64,000 bases of DNA from contig NZ_FQWC01000003.1 of NCBI RefSeq assembly GCF_900129555.1, forward strand, positions 434,001 to 498,000, read 5' to 3'. The position numbers and the translations under genes are program-made. Below the pieces are notes generated by a model, which searched no databases, was not told where the DNA came from, and was given only the letters and a program-made list of their open reading frames with translations. Shown here in pieces: positions 1-8,294 of the stretch; positions within the stretch are counted from its first letter, which is position 1, and each line of letters starts with the position of its first letter. Source of the stretch: Flavobacterium defluvii (GTDB lineage: Bacteria > Bacteroidota > Bacteroidia > Flavobacteriales > Flavobacteriaceae).

Positions 1-358
1 GCAGCGCTTCTTTATAAGCTTCGACCGCCTGCGTATAATCTTTCTCCTTCATAAAAACGTTACCAAGATTATGATACGCTTTGTGTTTTTCAGATCTGGT
101 TTTGGCAGCTTTAATTGCATTTGCATAAGCGTATTTAGCTTCAGAAGCCTGATCTTGTCTGTAAATCGAGTTTCCTAAATTGTATGCGCCAGCGGCACGT
201 TTTGAAAATTTTGATGCCGAAATTCTGTAATTTGCCTCAGCATCGCTAAATTTATTCTGCTTATATTCTTCATTGGCATCAGGCAATGTCTTGTCTTTTT
301 CCTGTGCAGCAACTGCAAAAGGAAGCGTTAGTAAAATATAAAGAAGTAAATTTTTCAT
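1..358 (-). CDS. batC: BatC-like TPR protein, 5' part only
   Basis: This is the amino-terminal 119 residues of a gene that runs off the left edge of the window. The ATG is at 356-358 on the minus strand. The start MKNLLLYILLTLPFAVAAQ is a signal peptide. It is followed by tetratricopeptide-like helices, with NLGNSIYRQ near residue 56 and HNLGNVFMKEKDYTQA near residue 98. It is the next gene after batB in the Bat (Bacteroides aerotolerance) operon, where the third Bat protein is a TPR protein. TPR proteins of this operon are thought to act in the periplasm or at the membrane with the VWA proteins BatA and BatB. The exact boundary between BatC and possible later bat genes cannot be seen. Confidence 0.8.
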   Translation of the reverse strand, partial: MKNLLLYILLTLPFAVAAQEKDKTLPDANEEYKQNKFSDAEANYRISASKFSKRAAGAYNLGNSIYRQDQASEAKYAYANAIKAAKTRSEKHKAYHNLGNVFMKEKDYTQAVEAYKEAL

Positions 359-400
359 TCTAATTTTTTTATTTTTTGTTCCGAATTTCGAGCGGAATCT

Positions 401-1435
401 CTATTTCTTTTCGTTAAATAAATTCAACTCTTTGATCCAGTTTGTTTTTCTTTCCAAAAGGAAAATATCTACAAATAATAATAAGAATCCAAAACCAATA
501 AACCATTGAAACTGCGATTGGTAATCTGCCATTTGAGTTGATTCGAATTCTGTTTTCTGAATATTATTCAAAGCATTTTTCAGATATTCTAAAACCTCTT
601 TGGTATTTCCGCCATACACGTAACCGCCTTTTGTAGCTTTTGCAATGGTTTTTAAACCTTCCTGGTTTAATTTTGTAATAACAGTCTGTCCGTTTTGATC
701 TTTTTGATAACCTCTTACAATTCCATTTTCTCTTAACGGTATTGTACCGCCTCTTTCAGTTCCAACACCAATTGTGATGATTTTCATACCAATTTTGTTG
801 GCTTCTTCAGCTGCGGCAGTCGCTCCTTCAGAATGGTCTTCTCCATCAGAAATTAAAATCAGAAGTTTGCTTGTTTTGCTTTTTTCGTCAAAATATGTAG
901 ATGATAATCTAATCGCTTCATCAAGAGAAGTTCCCTGAGAAGAAACCATATCCGGACTCATGCTTTGAAGAAACATTTTAGCTACGCTGTAATCAGAAGT
1001 AATTGGCAAAACCGGGAAGGCACTTCCTGCATAAGCCACAATTCCAATTCTGTCACTTCCTAACGAATTTATAATCTGCGAAACCAATTGTTTACTTTTT
1101 TCTAAACGACTCGGTGCCACATCTTCGGCAAGCATACTTTTTGAAACGTCGACAGCAAAGACGATATCAATACCTTCACGTTTTACGGTCTCCATTTTGG
1201 TTCCAATTTTTGGATTTACTAATCCAATAATTAAGCAGGCTAATGCCAAAAGCAAAATAGATAATTTTAAAACAGGTTTAAAAACAGATCTTTCAGGACT
1301 CAGTTTTTTTACCATTTCCAAATCACCAAATTCACGTTGTTTTTTTCTTTTCCAATACATATTGAAAAGGAAAACACACACCACAATTGGCAGTAAGAGT
1401 AAGAGATATAAATATTTTTTTTCGTCTAATTCCAT
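401..1435 (-). CDS. batB: BatB, membrane-anchored von Willebrand factor A protein
   Basis: VWA-domain protein of the Bat aerotolerance operon, 344 residues from the chosen start. Membrane segments lie near residues 9-28 and 55-74 and close to the C-terminus, with the VWA domain between the last two. The metal-ion-dependent adhesion site begins with DVSKS at residues 96-100. The open frame extends 13 residues further upstream, but that stretch is made of intergenic AATTCC repeats, so ATG 1433-1435 (MELDEKKYLY) is preferred. It follows batA after about 127 bases. Bat proteins are linked to oxidative-stress tolerance and envelope integrity in Bacteroidota, but their biochemical role is not settled. 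Confidence 0.88.
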   Translation of the reverse strand: MELDEKKYLYLLLLLPIVVCVFLFNMYWKRKKQREFGDLEMVKKLSPERSVFKPVLKLSILLLALACLIIGLVNPKIGTKMETVKREGIDIVFAVDVSKSMLAEDVAPSRLEKSKQLVSQIINSLGSDRIGIVAYAGSAFPVLPITSDYSVAKMFLQSMSPDMVSSQGTSLDEAIRLSSTYFDEKSKTSKLLILISDGEDHSEGATAAAEEANKIGMKIITIGVGTERGGTIPLRENGIVRGYQKDQNGQTVITKLNQEGLKTIAKATKGGYVYGGNTKEVLEYLKNALNNIQKTEFESTQMADYQSQFQWFIGFGFLLLFVDIFLLERKTNWIKELNLFNEKK

Positions 1436-1440
1436 AAATA

Positions 1441-1561
1441 TTTTAAATTCCAATGTTGAAATTCCAAATTCCAAATCTTCTTAAATTTTCAATTTTTTAA
1501 ATTCCAAATTCCAATTTTGTTATTTGGAATTTCTAAACTTGGAATTTTTAATTTTGAAAAA
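1441..1561. repeat. Intergenic AAATTCC-word inverted repeat
   Basis: The gap between batA and batB is filled with repeated words AAATTCC/AATTCCAA on the left and their complements GGAATTT/TTGGAATTT on the right, which can fold into a long AT-rich stem. The same words recur at 11477-11523 and 23260-23330. Here the element sits inside an operon and may affect read-through or mRNA stability; that function is inferred. Confidence 0.6.
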
Positions 1562-1562
1562 A

Positions 1563-2567
1563 TTAAATGAAGCTTCTGTAAACTGTATTTCTTAAACCAA
1601 CTTCAAGCAGTAGTAAAAATGCTGCGACTAAAACAAAAATTCTATATTTTTCGTCATAATCGTAGAATTTTAATTCCTGAATTTCTGTTGTTTCTAATTT
1701 GTTAATCGAATTGTATATTTCGGCTAATTTATCGTTGCTTGTTGCTCTAAAATATGTTCCATCGGTTTTGCGGGCAATGCTTTTCATTAACTGCTCATCA
1801 ATTTCAACTTTTTGCATTTTAAATAAGAAGCCTCCGTTTGGTGCGTATGCGTATGGAGATTCTGCCATTCCGTTTGTTCCAAGACCAATCGTATAAACTT
1901 TAATTCCGTATTGCTTTGCAATATCTGCAGCCGTTTCCGGTTCGATAAATCCGGCGTTATTTACACCATCTGTCAATAAAATTATGACGCGGCTTTTTGC
2001 TTTACTGTCTTTTAAACGGTTTACCGCCGTTGCCAATCCCATTCCAATTCCGGTTCCATCTTGCAAAACGGTATCGTATTTGATGCCTTTTATGGCTTCG
2101 AGAATAATAGGCTTGTCGCTTGTAACAGGTGTTTTTGTATAAGCTTCTGAAGCGTATAAAACCAAACCAATTCTATCATTTGGACGTTCACCAACGAAAT
2201 CTGCAGCTACTCTTTTTAAAGCCTCCATACGGTTTGGTTTTAAATCTTTTGCCAGCATACTTCCGGAAACGTCTATTGCCATTACAATATCAATTCCTTT
2301 TGTTGTTTTAGTCTGATTGCTTATGTCAACAGTTCTTGGTCTTGCCAAAGCTATAATTAAAGAACTTAACGCAATAATCCTAAAAACGTACAAAGAAGGT
2401 TTTAGCTTTGTAAGCAGCGACTGACTGTTTTTAAAACCGGCAGTTGAACTCATCTTTAAAGTTGCCGACTGCTGATTTCTTTTCCAAAAATACCAGCCAA
2501 TAGCAACTGGAATTAACAGAAACAACCAAAAGAATTCCGGATTTAAAAAAGTGATCTGATTATTCAT
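1563..2567 (-). CDS. batA: BatA, membrane-anchored von Willebrand factor A protein
   Basis: VWA-domain membrane protein, 334 residues. It has two membrane segments near residues 11-27 and 60-76, a VWA domain with MIDAS motif DVSGS at residues 99-103, and a last membrane segment near the C-terminus (IFVLVAAFLLLLEVGL). BatA and BatB are paralogues and are expected to form an inner-membrane complex whose VWA domains are exposed outside the cytoplasm. The start ATG overlaps the upstream stop by one base (TAATG), which indicates translational coupling to the BatD-like gene. Gene order moxR, DUF58, membrane protein, batA, batB, batC matches other Bacteroidota Bat operons. Confidence 0.9.
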   Translation of the reverse strand: MNNQITFLNPEFFWLFLLIPVAIGWYFWKRNQQSATLKMSSTAGFKNSQSLLTKLKPSLYVFRIIALSSLIIALARPRTVDISNQTKTTKGIDIVMAIDVSGSMLAKDLKPNRMEALKRVAADFVGERPNDRIGLVLYASEAYTKTPVTSDKPIILEAIKGIKYDTVLQDGTGIGMGLATAVNRLKDSKAKSRVIILLTDGVNNAGFIEPETAADIAKQYGIKVYTIGLGTNGMAESPYAYAPNGGFLFKMQKVEIDEQLMKSIARKTDGTYFRATSNDKLAEIYNSINKLETTEIQELKFYDYDEKYRIFVLVAAFLLLLEVGLRNTVYRSFI

Positions 2568-4201
2568 TAGTTATTTGCTTTTTTAAGTTCAACAGAATTT
2601 AAAATTCGGGTTGTAATGTCGTTTGCATACGTGTCACCTTCTTCGTGGAAAATGATAATTTGCTGTAATCCCTGATCTTGTTTAAAAAGCAGGATTTCAT
2701 AATATCCTTTTAAACTTGTTTTGGTAGCAGGGTTTAAAACGGTCATTGTTCCGTAACCTTTTATTCCCTGAATACCTTGATTTGTCTGGAAATCTTCTTG
2801 TTTTACGATTATATTTTGACCGCCCTGAAGTTCGATAACTTTTAAACTTCCTTCTAATGCTTTTGATAAATCAATATCAGTAGGATTTTTAAATTTAGTT
2901 GTTGAAACAGCCACATAAAAATTGTCAATCATACTTCCATATACAAAAAGCTGCATTTCTTTAATCAGCGCCATTGTCTCTTTTGGAAGCGTTTTTAGGG
3001 CATCCATGCGTTTTAAAACTTTTGGAGTCTCAATAATTACGCCCGGATTTCCGTATTCACTTTTTACCCATTCTCCTTCTAAAAGTTCTTTAGACGGATG
3101 ACCAATAATGTTGTCTTTTACGTAAGCAAAACCTTTTGTAACAATGAAAAAAGCTGTCGTTGCTACTAATAAAAACACAACAGAACCAACAGCAATTGTA
3201 ATGCGTTTGTTTCTTTGTTTTTTTAGTTGAAGCTGAATTTGTTTTTGTCTTTGCGCTTCGTTTAATAATTGATCTTCTTCCTCGGTCGAAACTTCTGTTG
3301 GAATTGCATTATCAAGTGTTAAAATTACTTTTTGGATTTTATTTCGGTCTTCGGTAATTTCAAAATCAAGTGGTTTCGATTTTGCGAATTTTACTAAATC
3401 GGCCTGACGTAAAACACGCTCCAGATTTTCAACCGTTTCCGGCGTCAAAGTCATTTTCTTTTTAGTCGATGCCGTTCTAATTGCCTGAATTAATTCAGAA
3501 GTCGTGCTTTCCATTGCCGGAATATGAATCGCTTCTTCTATATAATTACGGGCAATATCGGTCAGTTCGCTATAATATTCTTTAATTTCCCCTTTTTGAA
3601 CCAGCTCTTTTTGTTCGAGATTATTTAGAAGGCTTGTTGCTTTTTCGATAGGTGTTTTATAAACTTCTTCCTCGATTTTCTTTTTCTGGTGTTTTTTAAC
3701 ATACCAATAAATTCCTGCGCCAATTGCTAAAATAATAAGTAACGCCAAAACGTATTTCCACCAATTACCAATACCGTCTTCGGCAGCTGTAATATCTTTG
3801 ATATCGTACATTTTTTGCTGTAAAGTGTCAACTTTTACATTAGCAACTTCAATGCGGATAGAATCTGACAAAAACGGTTTTTTATCGATTAAAATTTTAA
3901 TAGACGGAATAGTATATTTTCCTGAATCAAATTGAGTTAAACCATATTTCTTTATCAATTCGTAAGTGTCATTTTTCTTTACTGTATCGATAGGATAAGA
4001 CTGAATAACTTCTAAAGGACCAATATTTTTCAGCTTAGGAAAAACAACTTTTGAGTTTGAACTCACTACCGTTTTAAGCGTTAGTTTAAACTCGGCGCCA
4101 ATTTTATTTTTTGTGGTATCAATACTGGTTTCCACTTGTTTCTGCTGAGCAAAAACAATTGTAGAAAAGAGAAATAAAAATATATAAAGTTTAAATTTCA
4201 T
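2567..4201 (-). CDS. BatD-like membrane protein of the Bat operon
   Basis: 544-residue membrane protein between the DUF58 gene and batA. It has a signal peptide (residues 1-18, ending VFAQ), an exported beta-rich domain to about residue 135 resembling the N-terminal part of BatD/oxygen-tolerance proteins, a membrane segment at about 147-168, a charged helical region to about 330, and a second membrane segment at about 333-353. A C-terminal domain of about 185 residues follows. The position in the operon supports a role with the MoxR ATPase and VWA proteins in an envelope maturation complex. The family call rests on operon position and the N-terminal domain, so the exact name is uncertain. Confidence 0.7.
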   Translation of the reverse strand: MKFKLYIFLFLFSTIVFAQQKQVETSIDTTKNKIGAEFKLTLKTVVSSNSKVVFPKLKNIGPLEVIQSYPIDTVKKNDTYELIKKYGLTQFDSGKYTIPSIKILIDKKPFLSDSIRIEVANVKVDTLQQKMYDIKDITAAEDGIGNWWKYVLALLIILAIGAGIYWYVKKHQKKKIEEEVYKTPIEKATSLLNNLEQKELVQKGEIKEYYSELTDIARNYIEEAIHIPAMESTTSELIQAIRTASTKKKMTLTPETVENLERVLRQADLVKFAKSKPLDFEITEDRNKIQKVILTLDNAIPTEVSTEEEDQLLNEAQRQKQIQLQLKKQRNKRITIAVGSVVFLLVATTAFFIVTKGFAYVKDNIIGHPSKELLEGEWVKSEYGNPGVIIETPKVLKRMDALKTLPKETMALIKEMQLFVYGSMIDNFYVAVSTTKFKNPTDIDLSKALEGSLKVIELQGGQNIIVKQEDFQTNQGIQGIKGYGTMTVLNPATKTSLKGYYEILLFKQDQGLQQIIIFHEEGDTYANDITTRILNSVELKKANN

Positions 4202-4207
4202 TTGATT

Positions 4208-4305
4208 TGTGATTTCAGATTTTAGTCTAAAATGAATGCTTAAAAGCGGATTTTTATTTGAAAAAAAAATTAGAGCAGATAAGATTCTAAATCTGCAATC
4301 TAAAA
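4208..4305. repeat. Imperfect intergenic inverted repeat
   Basis: Words of the type GATTTCAGATTTTAGTCTAA near 4211-4230 are matched in inverted orientation by GATTCTAAATCTGCAATC near 4283-4300. The left arm also holds the small palindrome ATTTTAGTCTAAAAT (4219-4233). It fills the 109-base gap between the DUF58 gene and the next gene of the operon. Pairing is imperfect. Confidence 0.4.
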
Positions 4306-4310
4306 TTTAT

Positions 4311-5174
4311 TTATCTAGATTTGAAATAGCCTAATAATTTAGTTACATAATTTTCGTCGACTCTGGTATTAACGACTCCAGCTCCTGATTTACTAAAAAT
4401 GTCTTTGAAATAATTAACTCTTTCCTGATAATGCTTTTCGTAGTTCATTCTTACCGTTTTTGAGCCCGTATCTACCAGTTGAATTTTCCCGGTTTCGGCA
4501 TCCAGCATGGTTACCATTCCAAGGTTTGGGATTTTTTCTTCGCGAATATCATATACTCTAACGCCCGTAATATCATGTTTTTTAGAAGCAATTTTTAAAG
4601 TCTGCTCATAATTTTCAGACATGAAATCCGAAATCACAAAAACAATGGCTTTCTTTTTTTGTGTTCCTGATAAAAACTTTAGAGCTTGTGAAATATCCGT
4701 TTTATGGCTTTTTGGTTCAAATTCGATCAATTCACGAATGATTCTCAAAACGTGCGAACGGCCTTTTTTTGGCGGAATGTATAATTCAACATTATCAGAA
4801 AATAAGATTAATCCAATCTTATCATTATTTTGTGTAGCCGAAAAAGCCATCGTTGCCGCAATTTCGGTTACGATGTCTTTTTTAAACTGACTTTTAGAAC
4901 CAAAACCTTCAGAACCAGAAATATCAACCATTAAAACCATGGTTAATTCTCTCTCTTCTTCAAAAACTTTTACATGGGCTTCATTATAGCGTGCGGTTAC
5001 ATTCCAGTCGATGTTACGAATATCATCGCCATATTGGTATTGGCGCACCTCGCTAAAAGTCATCCCGCGCCCTTTAAATGAAGAATGGTATTCTCCCGAA
5101 AAGATATGATTGCTCAGTCTTTTGGTTTTGATTTCTATTTTCCGTACTTTTTTTAAAAGCTCTTTTGTATCCAT
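4311..5174 (-). CDS. DUF58 domain protein of the Bat operon
   Basis: DUF58 family protein of 287 residues. The family hallmark is the stretch around residues 48-70 (YGDDIRNIDWNVTARYNE), followed by a VWA-like core with the degenerate metal site DISGS at residues 84-88. DUF58 proteins are nearly always encoded beside MoxR AAA+ ATPases and are assumed to be their partners or substrates. There is no signal peptide or obvious membrane helix, so it is probably cytoplasmic. It lies about 80 bases downstream of moxR and upstream of the Bat membrane proteins. The assignment is strong at family level, and the molecular function is unknown. Confidence 0.88.
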   Translation of the reverse strand: MDTKELLKKVRKIEIKTKRLSNHIFSGEYHSSFKGRGMTFSEVRQYQYGDDIRNIDWNVTARYNEAHVKVFEEERELTMVLMVDISGSEGFGSKSQFKKDIVTEIAATMAFSATQNNDKIGLILFSDNVELYIPPKKGRSHVLRIIRELIEFEPKSHKTDISQALKFLSGTQKKKAIVFVISDFMSENYEQTLKIASKKHDITGVRVYDIREEKIPNLGMVTMLDAETGKIQLVDTGSKTVRMNYEKHYQERVNYFKDIFSKSGAGVVNTRVDENYVTKLLGYFKSR

Positions 5175-5203
5175 TTGATTTGTTTAAAGTTTAAAGTTTA
5201 AAA

Positions 5204-5250
5204 GTTTCAAGTTTGCTTGACAAACAACTTGAAACCTGAAACTTGAAACA
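5204..5250. repeat. GTTTCAAGTTT-word inverted repeat
   Basis: GTTTCAAGTTTG (5204-5215) pairs with CAAACAACTTGAAAC (5221-5235), and the word ACTTGAAAC is repeated once more just downstream. It fills the gap between moxR and the DUF58 gene. It resembles other word-built hairpins in this window rather than a factor-independent terminator. Confidence 0.5.
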
Positions 5251-5255
5251 AATTT

Positions 5256-6260
5256 TTAAGGTACTTCAATCTCGTTTACGATTTTGTTGATAATGTCTAC
5301 AGAAGTTATGTTTTCGGCTTCAGCCTCATATGTTATTCCAACTCTGTGACGTAATACATCATGCACAACTGCACGAACATCTTCTGGAATTACATAACCA
5401 CGACGTTTGATGAAAGCGTAACATTTAGCAGCATTTGCTAAGTTGATACTTCCACGTGGAGAAGCTCCAAAACTGATTAGTGGTTTTAAATCGGCTAATT
5501 TGTATTTTTCTGGGTAACGTGTAGCAAAAATGATATCCAGGATATATTTTTCGATTTTTTCATCCATGTAAACTTCACGAACCGCTTCCTGCGCACGTAA
5601 AATTTGATCTACAGATACTACTGGATTTACTTTTTCGAAAGATCCTTTTAAGTTCTGACGAATTACAAAACGCTCTTCGTCAATTTTTGGATAATCAATA
5701 ACAGTTTTTAGCATAAAACGGTCAACCTGTGCTTCAGGAAGTGCATAAGTTCCTTCCTGTTCAACAGGGTTTTGGGTTGCTAAAACCAAAAACGGACGGT
5801 CTAATTTAAAAGTTGAATCTCCAATTGTTACTTGTTTTTCCTGCATTGCCTCAAGTAAAGCAGACTGTACTTTTGCAGGCGCACGGTTAATCTCATCGGC
5901 AAGTACGAAATTGGCAAAAATCGGCCCTTTTTTAATAGAAAATTCGTTTGCTTTAATATTGTAAATCATGGTTCCGATAACATCGGCAGGAAGTAAATCC
6001 GGCGTAAACTGGATACGGCTGAAAGAACCCTGAACTGCCTGCGACAAAGTATTTATGGCTAATGTTTTTGCTAAACCCGGAACGCCTTCAAGTAAAATAT
6101 GCCCCTGACCCAAAAGACCGATTAATAGACGCTCGACCATGTGTTTCTGGCCCACAATAACTTTGTTCATTTCCATTGTAAGAAGGTCTATAAAAGCACT
6201 TTCTCTCTCAATTTTTTCATTTATCGCTCTAATGTCTAAAGTCGTTGTATTTTCTTCCAT
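5256..6260 (-). CDS. moxR: MoxR-family AAA+ ATPase
   Basis: AAA+ ATPase of the MoxR family, 334 residues, the usual size. Walker A GVPGLAKT is at residues 59-66. Walker B (LADEINRAP) and the conserved NPVEQEGTYALPEAQVDRF segment follow in order, and the C-terminal lid domain is complete. MoxR ATPases act as chaperones that mature or insert metal-binding VWA proteins, here probably DUF58, BatA and BatB. It is the first gene of the minus-strand Bat operon. No convincing TANNTTTG promoter was found in the 210 bases between it and the divergent aldo/keto reductase gene. Confidence 0.93.
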   Translation of the reverse strand: MEENTTTLDIRAINEKIERESAFIDLLTMEMNKVIVGQKHMVERLLIGLLGQGHILLEGVPGLAKTLAINTLSQAVQGSFSRIQFTPDLLPADVIGTMIYNIKANEFSIKKGPIFANFVLADEINRAPAKVQSALLEAMQEKQVTIGDSTFKLDRPFLVLATQNPVEQEGTYALPEAQVDRFMLKTVIDYPKIDEERFVIRQNLKGSFEKVNPVVSVDQILRAQEAVREVYMDEKIEKYILDIIFATRYPEKYKLADLKPLISFGASPRGSINLANAAKCYAFIKRRGYVIPEDVRAVVHDVLRHRVGITYEAEAENITSVDIINKIVNEIEVP

Positions 6261-6472
6261 ATAAATATTTTTAAAACCTTGATTTTTACGCCTAATTTTT
6301 GAGAGTGCAAATTGAATATTTTTTGAGAAGTAAGATGTTAAAGAATGGTTAAAACTTCGACCAATGACCTAATTTTAAGGACGAATTGTGAATCTATTTT
6401 TATATTTTTAAGAACTTTGGTGATTATGTTTTATAAAAGCATATTTATTAGCAAAAATAACTCAAGATAACC

Positions 6473-7345
6473 ATGAGCAAAACAGTATTATCGCCTATTA
6501 TTTCGGGCACAATGAATTGGGGAATTTGGGATAAAAACCTTACACCAAAAGAAATGGAGAACATGATACAGATCTGTATCGAAAACAAAATTACAACTTT
6601 TGACCACGCCGACATTTACGGTGACTATACTACCGAAGCTGATTTTGGTAAGGCATTTAAAGCAAGTAAAATTGCGCGCGAAAAATTACAATTAATTACC
6701 AAGTGCGGAATTCAATTGGTAACAGAAAGCCGTAATAACAAAATTAAACATTACGATTATTCTAAAGATTATATTATCTGGTCTGTAGAAGAATCTTTAA
6801 AGAAACTAAAAACAGATTATGTAGATGTGTTTTTACTGCACAGACCGAGCCCGCTAATGCAGGCAGATGAAATTGCCGAAGCGGTTGAGAAATTAAAATC
6901 TGAAGGGAAAATTATTGATTTCGGACTTTCGAATTTTACAAGTTCTCAAACTGAATTAATTCGCCAGAAAACAGAAGTAAGTTATAATCAGGTGCAATTT
7001 TCGGCAACTCATTTTGAGCCGATGGTTGACGGAAGTTTAGATTATATGCAGACAAACGGAATCCGTCCGTTATCATGGAATCCGCTTGGAACTGTTTTTA
7101 GAGAAGATACTAAGAAAACACGTCGCTTGAAAAAGTTGTTCTCGACTTTATTAGAAAAATATCATCTTGGCGCAGATACACTTTTATTGGCGTGGATTTT
7201 AAAACACCCGGCAAACGTTATTCCAATTGCTGGAACTGTCAACGTTGCCAGAATTCAGTCTTTAGTAAAAGCAGTCGAATTAGAAATGGAAAAAGAAGAC
7301 TGGTTTGCCATCTGGACAGAAAGTATGGGCGACGATGTTGCCTAA
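6473..7345 (+). CDS. Aldo/keto reductase
   Basis: 290-residue NADPH-dependent oxidoreductase of the aldo/keto reductase superfamily. The TIM-barrel catalytic tetrad can be placed on the Asp and Tyr of FDHADIYGDY near residue 45, the Lys of LITKCGIQL and the His of FLLHRP. Near the C-terminus, PIAGTVNVARI corresponds to the cofactor-phosphate loop. Sequence character is close to the YdhF-like group of bacterial reductases, whose physiological substrate is unknown. It lies in the same direction as the next short-chain dehydrogenase gene, separated by a hairpin repeat, so the two may be co-transcribed. Confidence 0.88.
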   Translation: MSKTVLSPIISGTMNWGIWDKNLTPKEMENMIQICIENKITTFDHADIYGDYTTEADFGKAFKASKIAREKLQLITKCGIQLVTESRNNKIKHYDYSKDYIIWSVEESLKKLKTDYVDVFLLHRPSPLMQADEIAEAVEKLKSEGKIIDFGLSNFTSSQTELIRQKTEVSYNQVQFSATHFEPMVDGSLDYMQTNGIRPLSWNPLGTVFREDTKKTRRLKKLFSTLLEKYHLGADTLLLAWILKHPANVIPIAGTVNVARIQSLVKAVELEMEKEDWFAIWTESMGDDVA

Positions 7346-7359
7346 ATAAAAATATAGCC

Positions 7360-7417
7360 CGCAGATTTTACAGATTAAACAGGTTTAAAAATACAGTGTA
7401 AATCTGTTTAATCTGCG
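7360..7417. repeat. Inverted repeat with shuffled CAGATT words
   Basis: The left arm (7360-7383) begins CGCAGATTTTACAGATTAAA. The right arm (7394-7417), read on the minus strand, begins CGCAGATTAAACAGATTTAC. The arms pair, but the two internal words TTTACAGAT and TAAACAGAT are exchanged between them. It fills the gap between the two oxidoreductase genes. Confidence 0.7.
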
Positions 7418-7438
7418 AGTAAAAACAAATACTTAATA

Positions 7439-8191
7439 ATGAAAAAAACAGTTTTAATTACCGGGGCAACAAGCGGAATTGGAAAAGCAACCGCTCAGAT
7501 TCTGGCAAAAAACAATTATAAAGTTATTCTTTGCGGAAGACGTAAAGAACGTTTAGAAGAATTAGAAAAAGAACTTTCTGTTTTTACAGAAGTGCATTCA
7601 CTTTCTTTTGATGTTCGTGATAAAAATGATGTTTTGGAAAAAATAGGTGCTTTACCAGCAGATTTTTCAGATGTTGATGTTTTAATCAATAATGCCGGAA
7701 ATGCACATGGTTTAGATCCAATCCAAACAGGAGATTTAGACGATTGGGATGCCATGATCGATATTAATGTAAAAGGACTTTTGTATGTTTCAAAAGCGGT
7801 AATTCCGAAAATGACAGCAAAAAACTCAGGACATATAATCAATATTGGCTCAACCGCTGCAAAAGAAGTATATCCAAACGGAAATGTATATTGCGGAACG
7901 AAACATGCCGTTGATGCCATTACGGCAGGAATGCGAATCGATTTAAATCCATTCGGAATTAGAGTTGGAGCCATTCATCCCGGAATGGTTGAAACAGAAT
8001 TTAGCGAAGTTCGTTTTAAAGGTGATGCCGAAAGAGCTTCAAATGTATATAAAGGATTTGATCCGCTTCAGGCAGAAGATATTGCAGATATAATTCATTT
8101 TGTAGTTTCAAGACCTTATCACGTAAATATTGCTGATTTGGTCGTGATGAGTACCGCGCAGGCATCTTCGACAATTGTAAAAAGAGACTAA
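7439..8191 (+). CDS. Short-chain dehydrogenase/reductase (YdfG-like)
   Basis: Classical SDR of 250 residues. The nucleotide-binding motif GATSGIG is at residues 9-15, NNAG at 84-87, the catalytic Ser in NIGSTAA near 138, and the YxxxK pair at Tyr151 and Lys155. CGRRKERL near residue 32, where a basic pair follows the second strand, suggests NADP(H) preference. The sequence is like the YdfG group, which acts on 3-hydroxy acids such as L-allo-threonine and serine. The substrate here is not provable from sequence. The C-terminal STAQASSTIVKRD is typical of this group. Confidence 0.88.
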   Translation: MKKTVLITGATSGIGKATAQILAKNNYKVILCGRRKERLEELEKELSVFTEVHSLSFDVRDKNDVLEKIGALPADFSDVDVLINNAGNAHGLDPIQTGDLDDWDAMIDINVKGLLYVSKAVIPKMTAKNSGHIINIGSTAAKEVYPNGNVYCGTKHAVDAITAGMRIDLNPFGIRVGAIHPGMVETEFSEVRFKGDAERASNVYKGFDPLQAEDIADIIHFVVSRPYHVNIADLVVMSTAQASSTIVKRD

Positions 8192-8202
8192 CTTATATTT
8201 TT

Positions 8203-8280
8203 TTAGACTAACTTAGACTTCTTAGATTTGAAGTTTATTATAAGTTGAAATCTAGAAGTCTAAAATCTAAGCTAGTCTAA
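8203..8280. repeat. Inverted repeat of TTAGACT/TCTAAAATC words
   Basis: TTAGACTAACTTAGAC followed by TTCTTAGATTT (8203-8229) is matched in inverted orientation by AAATCTAGAAGTCTAAAATC and AAGCTAGTCTAA (8248-8280). The right arm has an extra AATCTAAG word, so the stem is interrupted. It lies between the SDR gene and the AlbA_2-domain gene. Confidence 0.65.
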
Positions 8281-8294
8281 TAATCTAAAAAAGA

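Noticed and set aside
1436..1474. N-terminal extension of BatB
   Set aside because: These codons are AATTCC intergenic words; MELDEKKYLY is the normal start.
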